From Lachnospiraceae bacterium P6B14 (GTDB lineage: Bacteria > Bacillota > Clostridia > Lachnospirales > Lachnospiraceae), in contig JHWZ01000002.1 in the NCBI GenBank assembly GCA_000687695.1, positions 1 through 64,000 on the forward strand: a stretch of 64,000 nucleotides of DNA, in the 5' to 3' direction. Both the position numbers and the translations under genes were made by a program. Under the pieces are notes generated by a model. That model was not told the origin of the DNA. It saw nothing but the letters and a program-made list of their open reading frames with translations, and did no database searches. Position 1 is the stretch's first letter, and the number at the start of each line of letters is the position of its first letter. This document shows positions 1 through 8,591 of this stretch, piece after piece.

Positions 1-270
1 GTAGAAATAACTGAAGATATCCGACACACAATCGGAATGAAGGATCTATACAATAAACGAAAAGAAACCATAGAGCGATTGTTTGGAACAGCAAAAGAGA
101 ATCACGGTTTCCGATACACGCAGATGTATGGAAAGGCCCGGATGCAAATGAAGGTCGGGCTAACCTTTGCGTGTATGAATCTAAAGAAACTGGCAAGAAT
201 CCTAAAAAAGAAGGGGATAATCCCCACTATTTTTCGCTATTTTCCTAAAAATCTACCAATTGCATGCTAA
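1..270 (+). mobile_element. C-terminal part of an IS1182-type transposase (cut by window edge)
   Basis: The reading frame is open from base 1, so the visible 89 codons are the end of a longer gene beginning outside the window. The piece contains the motif RKETIERLFGTAKENHGFRY and then TFACMNLKKLA, which resembles the C-terminal end of DDE transposases of the IS1182 group, where the Glu of a K-E-x-x-E-R-x-F-G motif is catalytic. The stop is followed by a strong inverted repeat and a terminator before recA. Whether the element is intact cannot be judged because the 5-prime part is missing. Family assignment is from remembered motif similarity. Confidence 0.72.
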
Positions 271-289
271 AACAGGAAAAAAAACGAGA

Positions 290-327
290 AAACCCGGTTC
301 AGCGGAACTTTCCGCCAAACCGGGTTT
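290..327. repeat. Long inverted repeat after the transposase
   Basis: Bases 290-307 (AAACCCGGTTCAGCGGAA) pair with 310-327 (TTCCGCCAAACCGGGTTT) with one or two unpaired bases. It lies just after the transposase stop. It could be the transposon terminal repeat region or a factor-independent terminator, although no clear T-run follows. The pairing is seen directly; the role is inferred. Confidence 0.6.
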
Positions 328-340
328 GTCTACGGTCTGA

Positions 341-366
341 ATAGGGCGTATCACGCCCTATTTTTT
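341..366 (+). terminator. Intrinsic terminator between transposase and recA
   Basis: An 8-bp stem, ATAGGGCG (341-348) with CGCCCTAT (354-361), has a 5-base loop and is followed by a T-run (361-366). It isolates recA from upstream transcription. Confidence 0.75.
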
Positions 367-494
367 GTCTAAACCGCTCTTTACTAACAGTGTTTTTTAT
401 GTTATCATATCCATAGTGGTTCATCCTTTCGTGTGTTATATCCGAGCTCGGGCAGAGTTTGGATGGTACGCGAAATTTTTTTTGAAAAAAGTAC

Positions 495-523
495 TTGACA
501 AGTAACTATACATCGTGTATCAT
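495..523 (+). promoter_or_regulatory. recA sigma-A promoter
   Basis: TTGACA at 495-500 and TATCAT at 518-523 are separated by exactly 17 bases. The predicted start is near 530, immediately before the LexA box. This is the only strong promoter upstream of recA. The rest of the 310-base non-coding stretch 271-580 holds the inverted repeat, the terminator and no gene. Confidence 0.85.
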
Positions 524-532
524 AAGGTCATA

Positions 533-546
533 CGAACAAGCGTTCG
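533..546. promoter_or_regulatory. LexA (SOS) operator of recA
   Basis: CGAACAAGCGTTCG is a near-perfect match to the Gram-positive LexA box (CGAAC-N4-GTTCG). It overlaps the predicted transcription start of the recA promoter. LexA bound here would block initiation until RecA filaments on single-stranded DNA trigger LexA self-cleavage. Confidence 0.88.
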
Positions 547-580
547 TTATGCGAACAGATTTTCGAACAGGAGGATAATC

Positions 581-1660
581 ATGGCAGAGAATACTATAGA
601 GAGAGATCCGAATAAGATCAGAGCGCTGGAGTCAGCGATAGCACAGATTGAAAAGCAGTATGGACAGGGTTCCATCATGAAACTCGGGGACAACACACAC
701 CTTCAGGTGGAGGCTACTCCGACGGGCTCGCTGAGTCTGGATCTGGCACTTGGTGTGGGTGGTATCCCGAAGGGAAGAGTTGTTGAGATATACGGACCGG
801 AGTCCAGTGGAAAGACTACAGTTGCTCTCCACATGGTAGCGGAGGTTCAGAAGCGCGGAGGTATCGCAGGCTTTATCGATGCGGAGCACGCTCTTGATCC
901 GGTATATGCGAGAAATATCGGAGTAGATATCAACGAGTTATACATTTCACAGCCTGACAGCGGTGAGCAGGCGATGGAGATCACGGAGACGATGGTGCGT
1001 TCAGGCGCCGTGGATATCGTAATCGTAGACTCTGTTGCAGCCCTTGTTCCGAAGGCTGAGATCGATGGAGATATGGGAGATTCACATGTCGGACTTCAGG
1101 CCAGACTGATGAGTCAGGCTCTGAGAAAGCTGACCAGTGTTATTAACAAGTCGAACTGTACAGTTATCTTTATAAACCAGCTTCGTGAAAAGATCGGTGT
1201 CATGTTTGGAAACCCTGAGACTACGACAGGTGGTAGAGCACTTAAGTTCTATGCATCGGTACGTATGGAGGTACGCAGGATTGAGACACTTTCACAGGCA
1301 GGAGAGAAGATAGGTAACCGTGTTCGTGCAAAGATAGTAAAGAATAAAGTTGCACCGCCATTTGCCGAGGCTGAGTTTGATATCATGTTCGGAAAGGGTA
1401 TTTCCAGAGAGGGTGATGTACTTGATCTGGCAGCAGCTCAGAACATCATCGTTAAGAGCGGAGCATGGTACAGCTACAAGGATGAGCGTATAGGCCAGGG
1501 ACGTGAGAATGCAAAGGCTTATCTCGCAGAGAATCCCGATGTGTTTGCTGAGGTTGAGCAGGCTGTCAGGGACAAGTGCCTTACAAAGACAGCTGAGACA
1601 GAGGAGGAGGCGACTGATAAGCCTTCAAAAAAAGCTGATAAGGCTGCAGAGGATAAATGA
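581..1660 (+). CDS. recA: Recombinase RecA
   Basis: RecA forms ATP-dependent filaments on single-stranded DNA, drives strand exchange and stimulates LexA self-cleavage. The 359-residue product has the Walker A motif GPESSGKTT, the DNA-binding L1/L2 region with the [21 protein letters not shown] stretch, and an acidic, Lys-rich C-terminal tail, at the normal family length. The start is ATG 581 behind AGGAGG (about 569-574); the longer open frame beginning at 515 runs through the promoter and LexA box and is not used. The stop overlaps the start of recX (ATGATG), indicating co-transcription under SOS control. Confidence 0.97.
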   Translation: MAENTIERDPNKIRALESAIAQIEKQYGQGSIMKLGDNTHLQVEATPTGSLSLDLALGVGGIPKGRVVEIYGPESSGKTTVALHMVAEVQKRGGIAGFIDAEHALDPVYARNIGVDINELYISQPDSGEQAMEITETMVRSGAVDIVIVDSVAALVPKAEIDGDMGDSHVGLQARLMSQALRKLTSVINKSNCTVIFINQLREKIGVMFGNPETTTGGRALKFYASVRMEVRRIETLSQAGEKIGNRVRAKIVKNKVAPPFAEAEFDIMFGKGISREGDVLDLAAAQNIIVKSGAWYSYKDERIGQGRENAKAYLAENPDVFAEVEQAVRDKCLTKTAETEEEATDKPSKKADKAAEDK

Positions 1661-2142
1661 TGGATCAGCAGTCCATTAGCTATCCGAACGAAGAGTCTAA
1701 AAAGGCCACCGAAAAGGCGATGGCACTCCTTTTGCACAAGGACAGGACCAGGCAGGAGCTCATAGACAAGTTAAAAGCAGCAAAGTATTCCGATGAGGCT
1801 GTTTCATTTGCGCTCAGCTATGTGAGTTCATATGGATACATAGATGATCTTCGCTATGCAAAGGGTTATACTGATTATCATAAGACGTCAAAGAGCAAAA
1901 GAGAGATCAGGAGAAAGCTCAAAGAAAAAGGAATATCTGATGACATACTTTCAGAGGTGTTTTCGGAGTATATAACTGAGGACGGTATGGATCCTGAGGA
2001 GGTCGCGATTCGCGCATTAGTGGAGAAGAGACTAAGGGGAGCTGATGTATCTGAGCTTACCTATGAGGAGAAGCAGAAACAGATGAGATATCTCGCAGGA
2101 AAGGGGTATCCGACAGATCTGATAAGGCGCGCATTTTCTTGA
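1657..2142 (+). CDS. recX: Regulatory protein RecX
   Basis: RecX binds RecA filaments and limits their growth and activity. This 161-residue protein has the RecX pattern of repeated three-helix units: a first unit with KDRTRQEL and Y-x-x-D-A-V-like segments, then [14 protein letters not shown], then [15 protein letters not shown]. It overlaps the recA stop codon by four bases, a coupling common in Firmicutes. Position after recA plus the motif order make the call firm although RecX is poorly conserved. It ends at a terminator. Confidence 0.9.
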   Translation: MMDQQSISYPNEESKKATEKAMALLLHKDRTRQELIDKLKAAKYSDEAVSFALSYVSSYGYIDDLRYAKGYTDYHKTSKSKREIRRKLKEKGISDDILSEVFSEYITEDGMDPEEVAIRALVEKRLRGADVSELTYEEKQKQMRYLAGKGYPTDLIRRAFS

Positions 2143-2168
2143 CGCATCGGAGAAACATGTGATATAAT
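2139..2168 (+). promoter_or_regulatory. Promoter for the moxR operon, nested in the recX terminator
   Basis: TTGACG (2139-2144) and TATAAT (2163-2168) are separated by 18 bases. The -35 overlaps the recX stop codon and the -10 overlaps the left arm of the following hairpin. A transcript starting near 2175 would lack part of that arm. Confidence 0.65.
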
Positions 2169-2204
2169 AAGGGAGTCTGAGACGCTCGGACTCCCTTATT
2201 TTTT
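2166..2204 (+). terminator. Intrinsic terminator after recX
   Basis: AATAAGGGAGTC (2166-2177) pairs perfectly with GACTCCCTTATT (2189-2200), followed by further T residues. The 12-bp stem should end recA-recX transcripts. Confidence 0.85.
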
Positions 2205-2239
2205 GACTATTATCCCGATAAAAAGGAGAGTATTAATAA

Positions 2240-3169
2240 ATGGATGAAAACAGATTGACCCGGATACGATCCGAGGTCGGAAAGATCATAAAGGGTAAGG
2301 ATGATATCATACTAAAGATACTTGCTGCTATCCTTGCAGAGGGACATATTCTTATGGAGGATATCCCCGGTGTCGGAAAGACTACCCTCGCGACTTCTTT
2401 TGCAAAGACCATGTCTTTAGTATATCACAGGGTTCAGTTTACACCCGATGTTCTTCCGAGTGATATACTGGGCTTTTCCATGTATGATAAACAGACCGAT
2501 AAGTTCGTATTCAGAAAGGGCTCGGTTTTTTGTAATCTATTTTTGGCGGATGAGATCAACCGTACCTCACCGAAAACCCAGTCGGCACTTTTGGAGGCGA
2601 TGGAGGAGAGACAGGCAAGTGTGGAGGGCCACACATGGAAGTTACCTGAGCCTTTCATCGTTATCGCTACACAGAATCCGTCGGGTGCGTCAGGAACACA
2701 GCTACTGCCTGAATCACAGTTAGACAGATTCATGATCCGTATATCGATGGGTTATCCTGCCCATAAGGATGCCGTAGAAATACTAAAGACAGAGGTATGG
2801 GAGAATCTGGATTCTGTTTCACAGGTTATAGACCTGGATGAGCTTACCTCCATCCAGCAGCATGTAAAAACCGTGACCGTTCATGACTCACTTTATGAAT
2901 ATATAGTATCAATTGTTGAGAAAACCAGAAACCACGAATACTTTATCGGAGGCGCGTCGCCCAGAGCGACTATAGCGCTTCTTCGTATGTCTAGATCAAT
3001 GGCAGTGCTTTCCGGCAGAGATTTTGTGACAGCTGAAGATGTACAGCAGGTAGCAGCGGATGTTTTATCACATCGTGTGAAGCTGAGTGCCAGAGCTGCT
3101 GCGGAAGGAAAGAAAGTAGATGCCTGTGTCAGGCAGCTGATGGTGGAGATTACCCCGCCACGCATGTAA
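2240..3169 (+). CDS. MoxR-family AAA ATPase
   Basis: MoxR ATPases are chaperone-like AAA+ proteins, usually encoded with DUF58 and transglutaminase-like membrane proteins and thought to help assemble or activate partner complexes. The 309-residue product has Walker A (GVGKTT), Walker B (FLADEINRTSPKTQSALLEAM) and the sensor segment IATQNP, which are the hallmarks of the family. It starts 5-prime to a DUF58 gene and a transglutaminase gene in the standard order. The AAAAGGAG ribosome site precedes ATG 2240. The substrate of this copy is unknown. Confidence 0.9.
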   Translation: MDENRLTRIRSEVGKIIKGKDDIILKILAAILAEGHILMEDIPGVGKTTLATSFAKTMSLVYHRVQFTPDVLPSDILGFSMYDKQTDKFVFRKGSVFCNLFLADEINRTSPKTQSALLEAMEERQASVEGHTWKLPEPFIVIATQNPSGASGTQLLPESQLDRFMIRISMGYPAHKDAVEILKTEVWENLDSVSQVIDLDELTSIQQHVKTVTVHDSLYEYIVSIVEKTRNHEYFIGGASPRATIALLRMSRSMAVLSGRDFVTAEDVQQVAADVLSHRVKLSARAAAEGKKVDACVRQLMVEITPPRM

Positions 3170-3227
3170 TGCTCGATGCTCCGCGAACGTGTGAGCCTGT
3201 AGAGAGTGCCCGGCATGGAGGATTGTT

Positions 3228-4406
3228 ATGAAGAATAAGATCAGAGCTGTCCCGCGTCCGTTCAGAATTCTGGGATATCTGTTCCTGATATTTTCCATGG
3301 CTGCGATGTATGTATTTTTTCGCAGCTATCTTTTGTTGTTTTTCGTGGTATTTTTATCTGTGATTCCATGGATTTCTGTTTTGCTCGGATATTTGATCGC
3401 AAAAAAGGTACACTGTTGTGTACGTATCATGAATGAGAACAGTATTATTCCGGGAGATAATATTTCTCCGTTTATTGAGGTATATAATCCGCTTTACATA
3501 GGATCACTTGATATGCGTCTTTCTGTGGAGGCGTGGAATATATTTTTTTCAAAAAAAGAGGAGATGGAAAGCTTTGATGTATCTCTCCCGGTGATAGCGA
3601 GAAAAAACAGAAAAACAGAGGGCAAATCCTTTATAAGACTTCCTCTGACAGCGACACTTATCGGAGTATACAGGATTGGTATAACCGGAGCCTGTGTACA
3701 GGATCCGTTCGGCCTTATAAAATACAGGATAAGACTTCGGGAAAGCCTTGGGAGTGCAGCGGGCATACATTCGGAGTCACATAGTCATTCGGCTGGAACG
3801 TGGCAGACTGAGGCTGATTTTACTGTGCTACCCCGGGTCACCGGTGGAAAGCAGCCTGATTCGGAAACAATATCTGTCGGGATGACTGAGGTCGAGGAGT
3901 CAGGAAAAAGAGGAAATGATTTCTCGGAGGTTACCGATATCAGAGAGTATATCCCCGGAGACAGGATCAGGGATATACACTGGAAGGTATCCGCTCGTAT
4001 GGAGGAGTGGATGGTGAAGGTGCGTACCCAGATGGCAGGTATGGAGCTGAGTGTGGTACTCACACCTGAACACGATGAGAAGACAACAGAATATATCATA
4101 ACATATGCATATCAGGAGCTTAGAACATGGTCACTCGCTGAGACTGATATACGTCTGTTAGTATATACCTCCGGACCTGAGGCTGTGCGCAGGTATACGC
4201 TTTCAACGCCTGAGGATGTTGATGAAGCGTTTAAAAATATCATGTCCGAGCACTACTTAACGCACATTCCCGAGGGAAGTGATCCGAAGATGGCAGTCGA
4301 TGGTATCATAAAGAATCTGTATCCGTTTATGGGAGGTTACATCCGTTTCGGACTGTTGGATGACGGGACCATAGGTTTTGCGTCTGTAGAGGGGGTGAGC
4401 GTATGA
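3228..4406 (+). CDS. DUF58 membrane-associated protein
   Basis: This 392-residue protein has two adjacent N-terminal membrane helices (about residues 10-55) followed by a soluble region with the DUF58 signature REYIPGDRIRDIHWKVSARM (residues about 238-257). DUF58 proteins are vWA-like and pair with MoxR ATPases; their role is not well established. The start ATG 3228 follows GGAGG. Its stop overlaps the start of the transglutaminase gene (ATGA), so translation is probably coupled. Confidence 0.85.
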   Translation: MKNKIRAVPRPFRILGYLFLIFSMAAMYVFFRSYLLLFFVVFLSVIPWISVLLGYLIAKKVHCCVRIMNENSIIPGDNISPFIEVYNPLYIGSLDMRLSVEAWNIFFSKKEEMESFDVSLPVIARKNRKTEGKSFIRLPLTATLIGVYRIGITGACVQDPFGLIKYRIRLRESLGSAAGIHSESHSHSAGTWQTEADFTVLPRVTGGKQPDSETISVGMTEVEESGKRGNDFSEVTDIREYIPGDRIRDIHWKVSARMEEWMVKVRTQMAGMELSVVLTPEHDEKTTEYIITYAYQELRTWSLAETDIRLLVYTSGPEAVRRYTLSTPEDVDEAFKNIMSEHYLTHIPEGSDPKMAVDGIIKNLYPFMGGYIRFGLLDDGTIGFASVEGVSV

Positions 4407-6928
4407 GTTCATTCCTGAGTCGATTAAAAGAAAAAAAGCCCCCCTATGAAACCATAACAAAGGGTTTGATAATACGTGATGATGCGGTATACGATACGGA
4501 ACCCCGATATTTTACGCTGCTTTTAAAGGGATTTATTGTATATCTTGTTGTGATGGGATCGATGGGATGCATGCTCTCATCGTTCAAGATACCATACAAT
4601 GCAATGATCATTAATATAGCTGTATTCATCGGTGCTTTGTTCTCGTCATTTTTGTACTATACAAAGATATGGGAAAACCTCGGCTATTTTATACTGTTTG
4701 CGTTTATGCTGGGTACGGGACTTCTGTTGGGGAGATATATCAGCAGTGGTTTCTTTGCAGTGGTAAATATCATATCCGAGCGTGCTGCATACTATTTCGA
4801 TACGGAGGTTATACAGGGATATGCTGAGTCCATAAGCAATCGTGATATCACAGTGACGATTGCATTTATCTATGTTGGGTGGGTATTTGCTATTCTGTTA
4901 AATGCACTGATATCCAGACAAATGAAATACTTCGCTGTAATGTTTACGTCATTTTTCTTTTTGACAATACCGTTTTATCTGGAGTGCGAACCGGATATGC
5001 TGTACATAATGATGCTTGCGGCAGGAAGTATCATCGTATTTGTTTTCCGCGGTGCCAGACATACACCCATAACGAAAAATGACAACAGATTCGAATATGT
5101 TTCGGGAAAGAGATTTTTTAATTATGTTTACTCGGTAGGACATCATATCAAAACGGTAGGGATGCTGATGGCGCTTGTTTTGGTTTTTGCGGGAGTATTC
5201 CAGATATTTGTTAATAAATCGGATTTTGAACTGGAGAAAACAAGGGGGCGAAGTGAACTCAAACAAAGCACGCATGCTACCATGGCAAACCTCTATAAAA
5301 ATGGTCTGATGGGACTGTTTAACCGCTATGACTCCACGGGTGGACTGAAGAGCGGTGTCCTGGGCGGGGTAAACTCTGTAAGTCTTGATTATGAGACGGA
5401 CCTCGAGGTTACCTATGTTCCGTACAGCTCTGAGAGACTGTATATCAGGAGCTTTACGGGAGCTGATTATCTGCCGTATCAGAACAGATGGCAGAGAGCG
5501 AAGAAGGTTGCCACATATACCGACACAACAAGTAAAAAGGGTGTTATGAGAGTGGGGCTTAACCTGGTGAACAAGGAAGAGGAGCTGTCTTCCGATACTG
5601 CAAGGCTTCTGAAAAAAAGATTTGAGGATGGTGATTCAGGCTTTGCGAAAGCAAGGATGGATATCGAAAATATAGCGGCTCCGGCCGGGGCATTTTTGCC
5701 GTACTATGTTGACGAGGAGGGCAAAAATGAGCTTCGCTTCATGGGTTTCAGAAGGATCTATGACTTGACATATTATCCGTGGGTATCTGATCCGGGATCT
5801 GTGGAAACAGCCACGGAAGAAGAAAAGAATACGGAAAAAAAGAACCGGAAAAGTAAAAAGAAAAAGACCGCAGAAACACAGGCAAAAGAAAGCAAGAAAA
5901 GAACACTTGAGGAAACCATCAAAAAATGGGAGGACGGTGTATACCTAAGTGTTCCTACGGAAAACAGAGATGCGGTCGATCAGTTCATAAAAGAGTCAGG
6001 ACTCGGAAGGTATAAGAATACCTCTTATACTCCGGATGGCTCGAAAACAACAGAGCTTATAAATGCTCTCGGGGAGTATTTCCAAGAGGAGATTCCCTAC
6101 ACCTATCAGCCGGGAGCCACGCCTCGTGGAACAGACTTTGTAAACTATTTTCTGACGGATAATAAAAAAGGGTATTGTGCTCACTTTGCGTCAGCGGCGA
6201 CTCTGATACTGAGGCGGCTCGGATACAGGGCGAGATATGTTGAGGGATATGCCGTAGATCCGACTGATCTGGCGGAGGATGCCAGGATCAGGCCGGAGCT
6301 CGATCCCGCGAAATACTATCAGGGTGCATCGGCTCTTAAGGGGGACCAAAAGGTGATCACCGTGGACGTAACCGATGCCATGGCCCACGCCTGGATCGAG
6401 GTGCTCATAGACGGACACTGGAGAGTGGCGGAGATCACCCCGTGGACGGATGAGGAGGCTCCCTCGGGAGGGCTTTTGGCAGCACTCATTGATTTCTTAA
6501 GTGGAACGTCATCCTCGAAAGGCTCGGATGCATCATCGGAGGTTGGGACCTCATCGGGAGCATTCGGTGGACTCGATTCACTCGGAAGGATACTGGGATA
6601 CGGATTTCTGATACTGTTTGGTGCGGCTGCCGTGGTGGCTGTCGTGGTATTTTTGATAAGGATCACTGCGCGAAGGATAAAATACGCCAAGGCGGGATAC
6701 AGTGATAAGCTGGTTATGGACTTCCACAGGATGGGCAAAAAGTCAAAGGATGACGCGATCAACTACAGGGAGCGCGTGAGAAACATGGAGGAGCAGGGAC
6801 TTATAGATGTTTCCTTTGATGAACAGGAGAGGCTCATATCTATCCTGGAGAAGGCCGGATTCTCAGGTGGTGAGATATCTGAGGAGGAGTACAGGTACGC
6901 GATCCGCAGATTAAGGAAAAATAAGTAA
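4403..6928 (+). CDS. Membrane transglutaminase-like protein
   Basis: The 841-residue protein begins with several membrane helices (about residues 35-285), continues with an extracellular transglutaminase/protease-like domain, has one more helix near 725-750 and a cytoplasmic tail. In the core the catalytic Cys is in KGYCAHFASA (Cys592) and His is in MAHAWIEV (His662). The third residue, usually Asp in a D-x-T-P motif, is Glu677 in AEITPW. A Lys/Glu-rich insert near residues 470-510 lies before the core. It completes the MoxR-DUF58-transglutaminase operon; such proteins may modify or cleave proteins or wall peptides, but the substrate is unknown. Confidence 0.85.
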   Translation: MSSFLSRLKEKKPPYETITKGLIIRDDAVYDTEPRYFTLLLKGFIVYLVVMGSMGCMLSSFKIPYNAMIINIAVFIGALFSSFLYYTKIWENLGYFILFAFMLGTGLLLGRYISSGFFAVVNIISERAAYYFDTEVIQGYAESISNRDITVTIAFIYVGWVFAILLNALISRQMKYFAVMFTSFFFLTIPFYLECEPDMLYIMMLAAGSIIVFVFRGARHTPITKNDNRFEYVSGKRFFNYVYSVGHHIKTVGMLMALVLVFAGVFQIFVNKSDFELEKTRGRSELKQSTHATMANLYKNGLMGLFNRYDSTGGLKSGVLGGVNSVSLDYETDLEVTYVPYSSERLYIRSFTGADYLPYQNRWQRAKKVATYTDTTSKKGVMRVGLNLVNKEEELSSDTARLLKKRFEDGDSGFAKARMDIENIAAPAGAFLPYYVDEEGKNELRFMGFRRIYDLTYYPWVSDPGSVETATEEEKNTEKKNRKSKKKKTAETQAKESKKRTLEETIKKWEDGVYLSVPTENRDAVDQFIKESGLGRYKNTSYTPDGSKTTELINALGEYFQEEIPYTYQPGATPRGTDFVNYFLTDNKKGYCAHFASAATLILRRLGYRARYVEGYAVDPTDLAEDARIRPELDPAKYYQGASALKGDQKVITVDVTDAMAHAWIEVLIDGHWRVAEITPWTDEEAPSGGLLAALIDFLSGTSSSKGSDASSEVGTSSGAFGGLDSLGRILGYGFLILFGAAAVVAVVVFLIRITARRIKYAKAGYSDKLVMDFHRMGKKSKDDAINYRERVRNMEEQGLIDVSFDEQERLISILEKAGFSGGEISEEEYRYAIRRLRKNK

Positions 6929-6994
6929 GGTATATGTTACAAAAAGAGAAAATAAAGGAGTTTCTTCGGAAAGGGCTGTTGTAAGGCGATTATT

Positions 6995-8464
6995 ATGAAA
7001 AAATCTCTAAGAAAAAGGATCTCACTGCTGATCATATTTTCAGTTGTGGCGGGATTACCCTGTGGTGCGGGTATATCGGAAGTATCGGTCAGAGCAGCGG
7101 TAACAAAGCCCGCGAAATACTGGCATTTAAAAAGTATCGGGCAGCCCGAGGCGAAGGAGCGTATAGGAAAGTCTGGCCGCGTGCCCGGTGAAGGAGTGGT
7201 CGTGGCAGTGATAGATACAGGCGTGGACATAACGCATCCCGCGCTGATAAACCATCTGTGGGTAAACGAGGCCGAGAAAAACGGAAAAAAGGGAGTGGAC
7301 GATGACAGGAACGGATATGTCGATGATATAAACGGGGTAAACATTTACAATTCAGGTGCCCCTGTGGACGACAGCCACGGGCACGGCACTCAAATCTCGG
7401 GTATCATCGCCATGGACGATACAGAGACGGGAGAGATCACGGGAGTGGCTCCGGGAGCCCGCATCATGTGTATTAAGCTCGCAGCCGGTAAGGATTTTAC
7501 GATAGATGCCGCAATCGAGGGAATAATGTACGCTGTTAATAACGGTGCCGACATCATCAACATGTCCTTCGCTACAAAGGGAGATAACTCAGGTCTGTCC
7601 AGACTCCGGCCGGCGTTAGTCGTGGCTTCCAAAAGGTGTATGCTGGTATCAAGTGCCGGGAACGAGAATGACAATACCATAGACAGTCCTTCATATCCTG
7701 CGGCGTATGACTTCGTAACGGGAGTCATGAGCTATGGGGAGGATGAGAAGATATCCGATTTTTCGAACTGGGATATAGACCCGGGGAGCGGTGCTGAGTA
7801 TGAGATCGCAGCTCCGGGTGAGTATATTTACTCTGCGACGAAGGATGGAAAGTATAACAGATTTGACGGGACGTCGCATGCTACAGCAGTAGTCAGTGGT
7901 GCGATGGCGGTGATCCTGTCCGAGCTCAGGAGCGCCGGAAAGGAAATAGAGCCGACTGCGTTTAAGAAATGGTTTGCGGAGTCGATAGGCCATACTACCG
8001 TGCCGGATAGCCTGCATCAGTTCAATGCATATCGGAAGCTGTATCTGCCGGATATCCTCGATGCGACAGAAAAATTGGATCCCGACGGGTATTCCGTGCC
8101 TGAGCCTACCGTCGGACCCGAGGTCTCACCGACACCGACCGAAACTCCCGCCACACTGGAAAAAGGAACCGTAGAGAAGGCAGGCAAAGGCTCGTCGAGA
8201 GCATCCTACAAGATAAAGAGTTCAAAGACAAAAACAGTTATCTACTACCGTAGTCTGGTTTCGAAGACGGCTAAAACAGCTACCATCCCCGCGAAGGTTC
8301 GTATGTCGGACGGGACAGTCTATACTGTGGTCTCTGTACAAAAAAAGTGCTTTTCCAAACGGAGGAATATCCGTAAGGTCAAAGTGAGATCCAAAAAGAT
8401 CACAAAAAAAATGATGAGGATGGCGCTAAAGGGTTCCGGAATAAAGAAAGTCTCCTATTATTAG
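6995..8464 (+). CDS. Exported subtilisin-like (S8) serine protease with C-terminal repeat-type module
   Basis: The protein has 489 residues and a Sec signal peptide (residues 1 to about 35). The S8 triad is visible: Asp74 in AVIDTGVD, His128 in DSHGHGT and Ser294 in DGTSHAT, with the oxyanion Asn223 in SAGNEN. There is no obvious I9-type propeptide between signal and catalytic domain. A Pro/Thr-rich linker (about residues 365-390) leads to a basic C-terminal region (about 395-489) resembling the end of the two large exported proteins in this window, consistent with a surface-binding or LRR-type module. A 66-base gap without a clear promoter separates it from the upstream gene. Confidence 0.87.
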   Translation: MKKSLRKRISLLIIFSVVAGLPCGAGISEVSVRAAVTKPAKYWHLKSIGQPEAKERIGKSGRVPGEGVVVAVIDTGVDITHPALINHLWVNEAEKNGKKGVDDDRNGYVDDINGVNIYNSGAPVDDSHGHGTQISGIIAMDDTETGEITGVAPGARIMCIKLAAGKDFTIDAAIEGIMYAVNNGADIINMSFATKGDNSGLSRLRPALVVASKRCMLVSSAGNENDNTIDSPSYPAAYDFVTGVMSYGEDEKISDFSNWDIDPGSGAEYEIAAPGEYIYSATKDGKYNRFDGTSHATAVVSGAMAVILSELRSAGKEIEPTAFKKWFAESIGHTTVPDSLHQFNAYRKLYLPDILDATEKLDPDGYSVPEPTVGPEVSPTPTETPATLEKGTVEKAGKGSSRASYKIKSSKTKTVIYYRSLVSKTAKTATIPAKVRMSDGTVYTVVSVQKKCFSKRRNIRKVKVRSKKITKKMMRMALKGSGIKKVSYY

Positions 8465-8467
8465 TCC

Positions 8468-8496
8468 TTGCAAAGACAAGGAAAATATGGTATTAT
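8468..8496 (+). promoter_or_regulatory. Promoter of the giant exported protein and possibly the exporter operon
   Basis: TTGCAA (8468-8473) and TATTAT (8491-8496) are separated by 17 bases. The predicted start is near 8503. It is the last clear promoter before the NHLM-type exporter genes about 9 kb downstream. Confidence 0.6.
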
Positions 8497-8505
8497 AGGC
8501 ATTGG

Positions 8506-8538
8506 GCGTATGGGAGTTTGTTCCCGTACGCTATTTTT
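8506..8538 (+). terminator. Terminator-like hairpin in the leader of the giant gene
   Basis: GCGTATGGGA (8506-8515) pairs with TCCCGTACGC (8522-8531), with one G-T pair, followed by TATTTTTT. It ends transcripts from the subtilase gene, but it also lies directly downstream of the 8468-8496 promoter and could act as an attenuator or as a 5-prime stem-loop. Confidence 0.7.
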
Positions 8539-8591
8539 TATGATCAGAGAAATAATGAAGGGGAATCCTTACAACAACAGGAGGTTAGCAA

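Noticed and set aside
515-580. Upstream in-frame extension of recA
   Set aside because: It runs through the promoter -10 and the LexA box, and ATG 581 has an ideal AGGAGG site and matches the family start.
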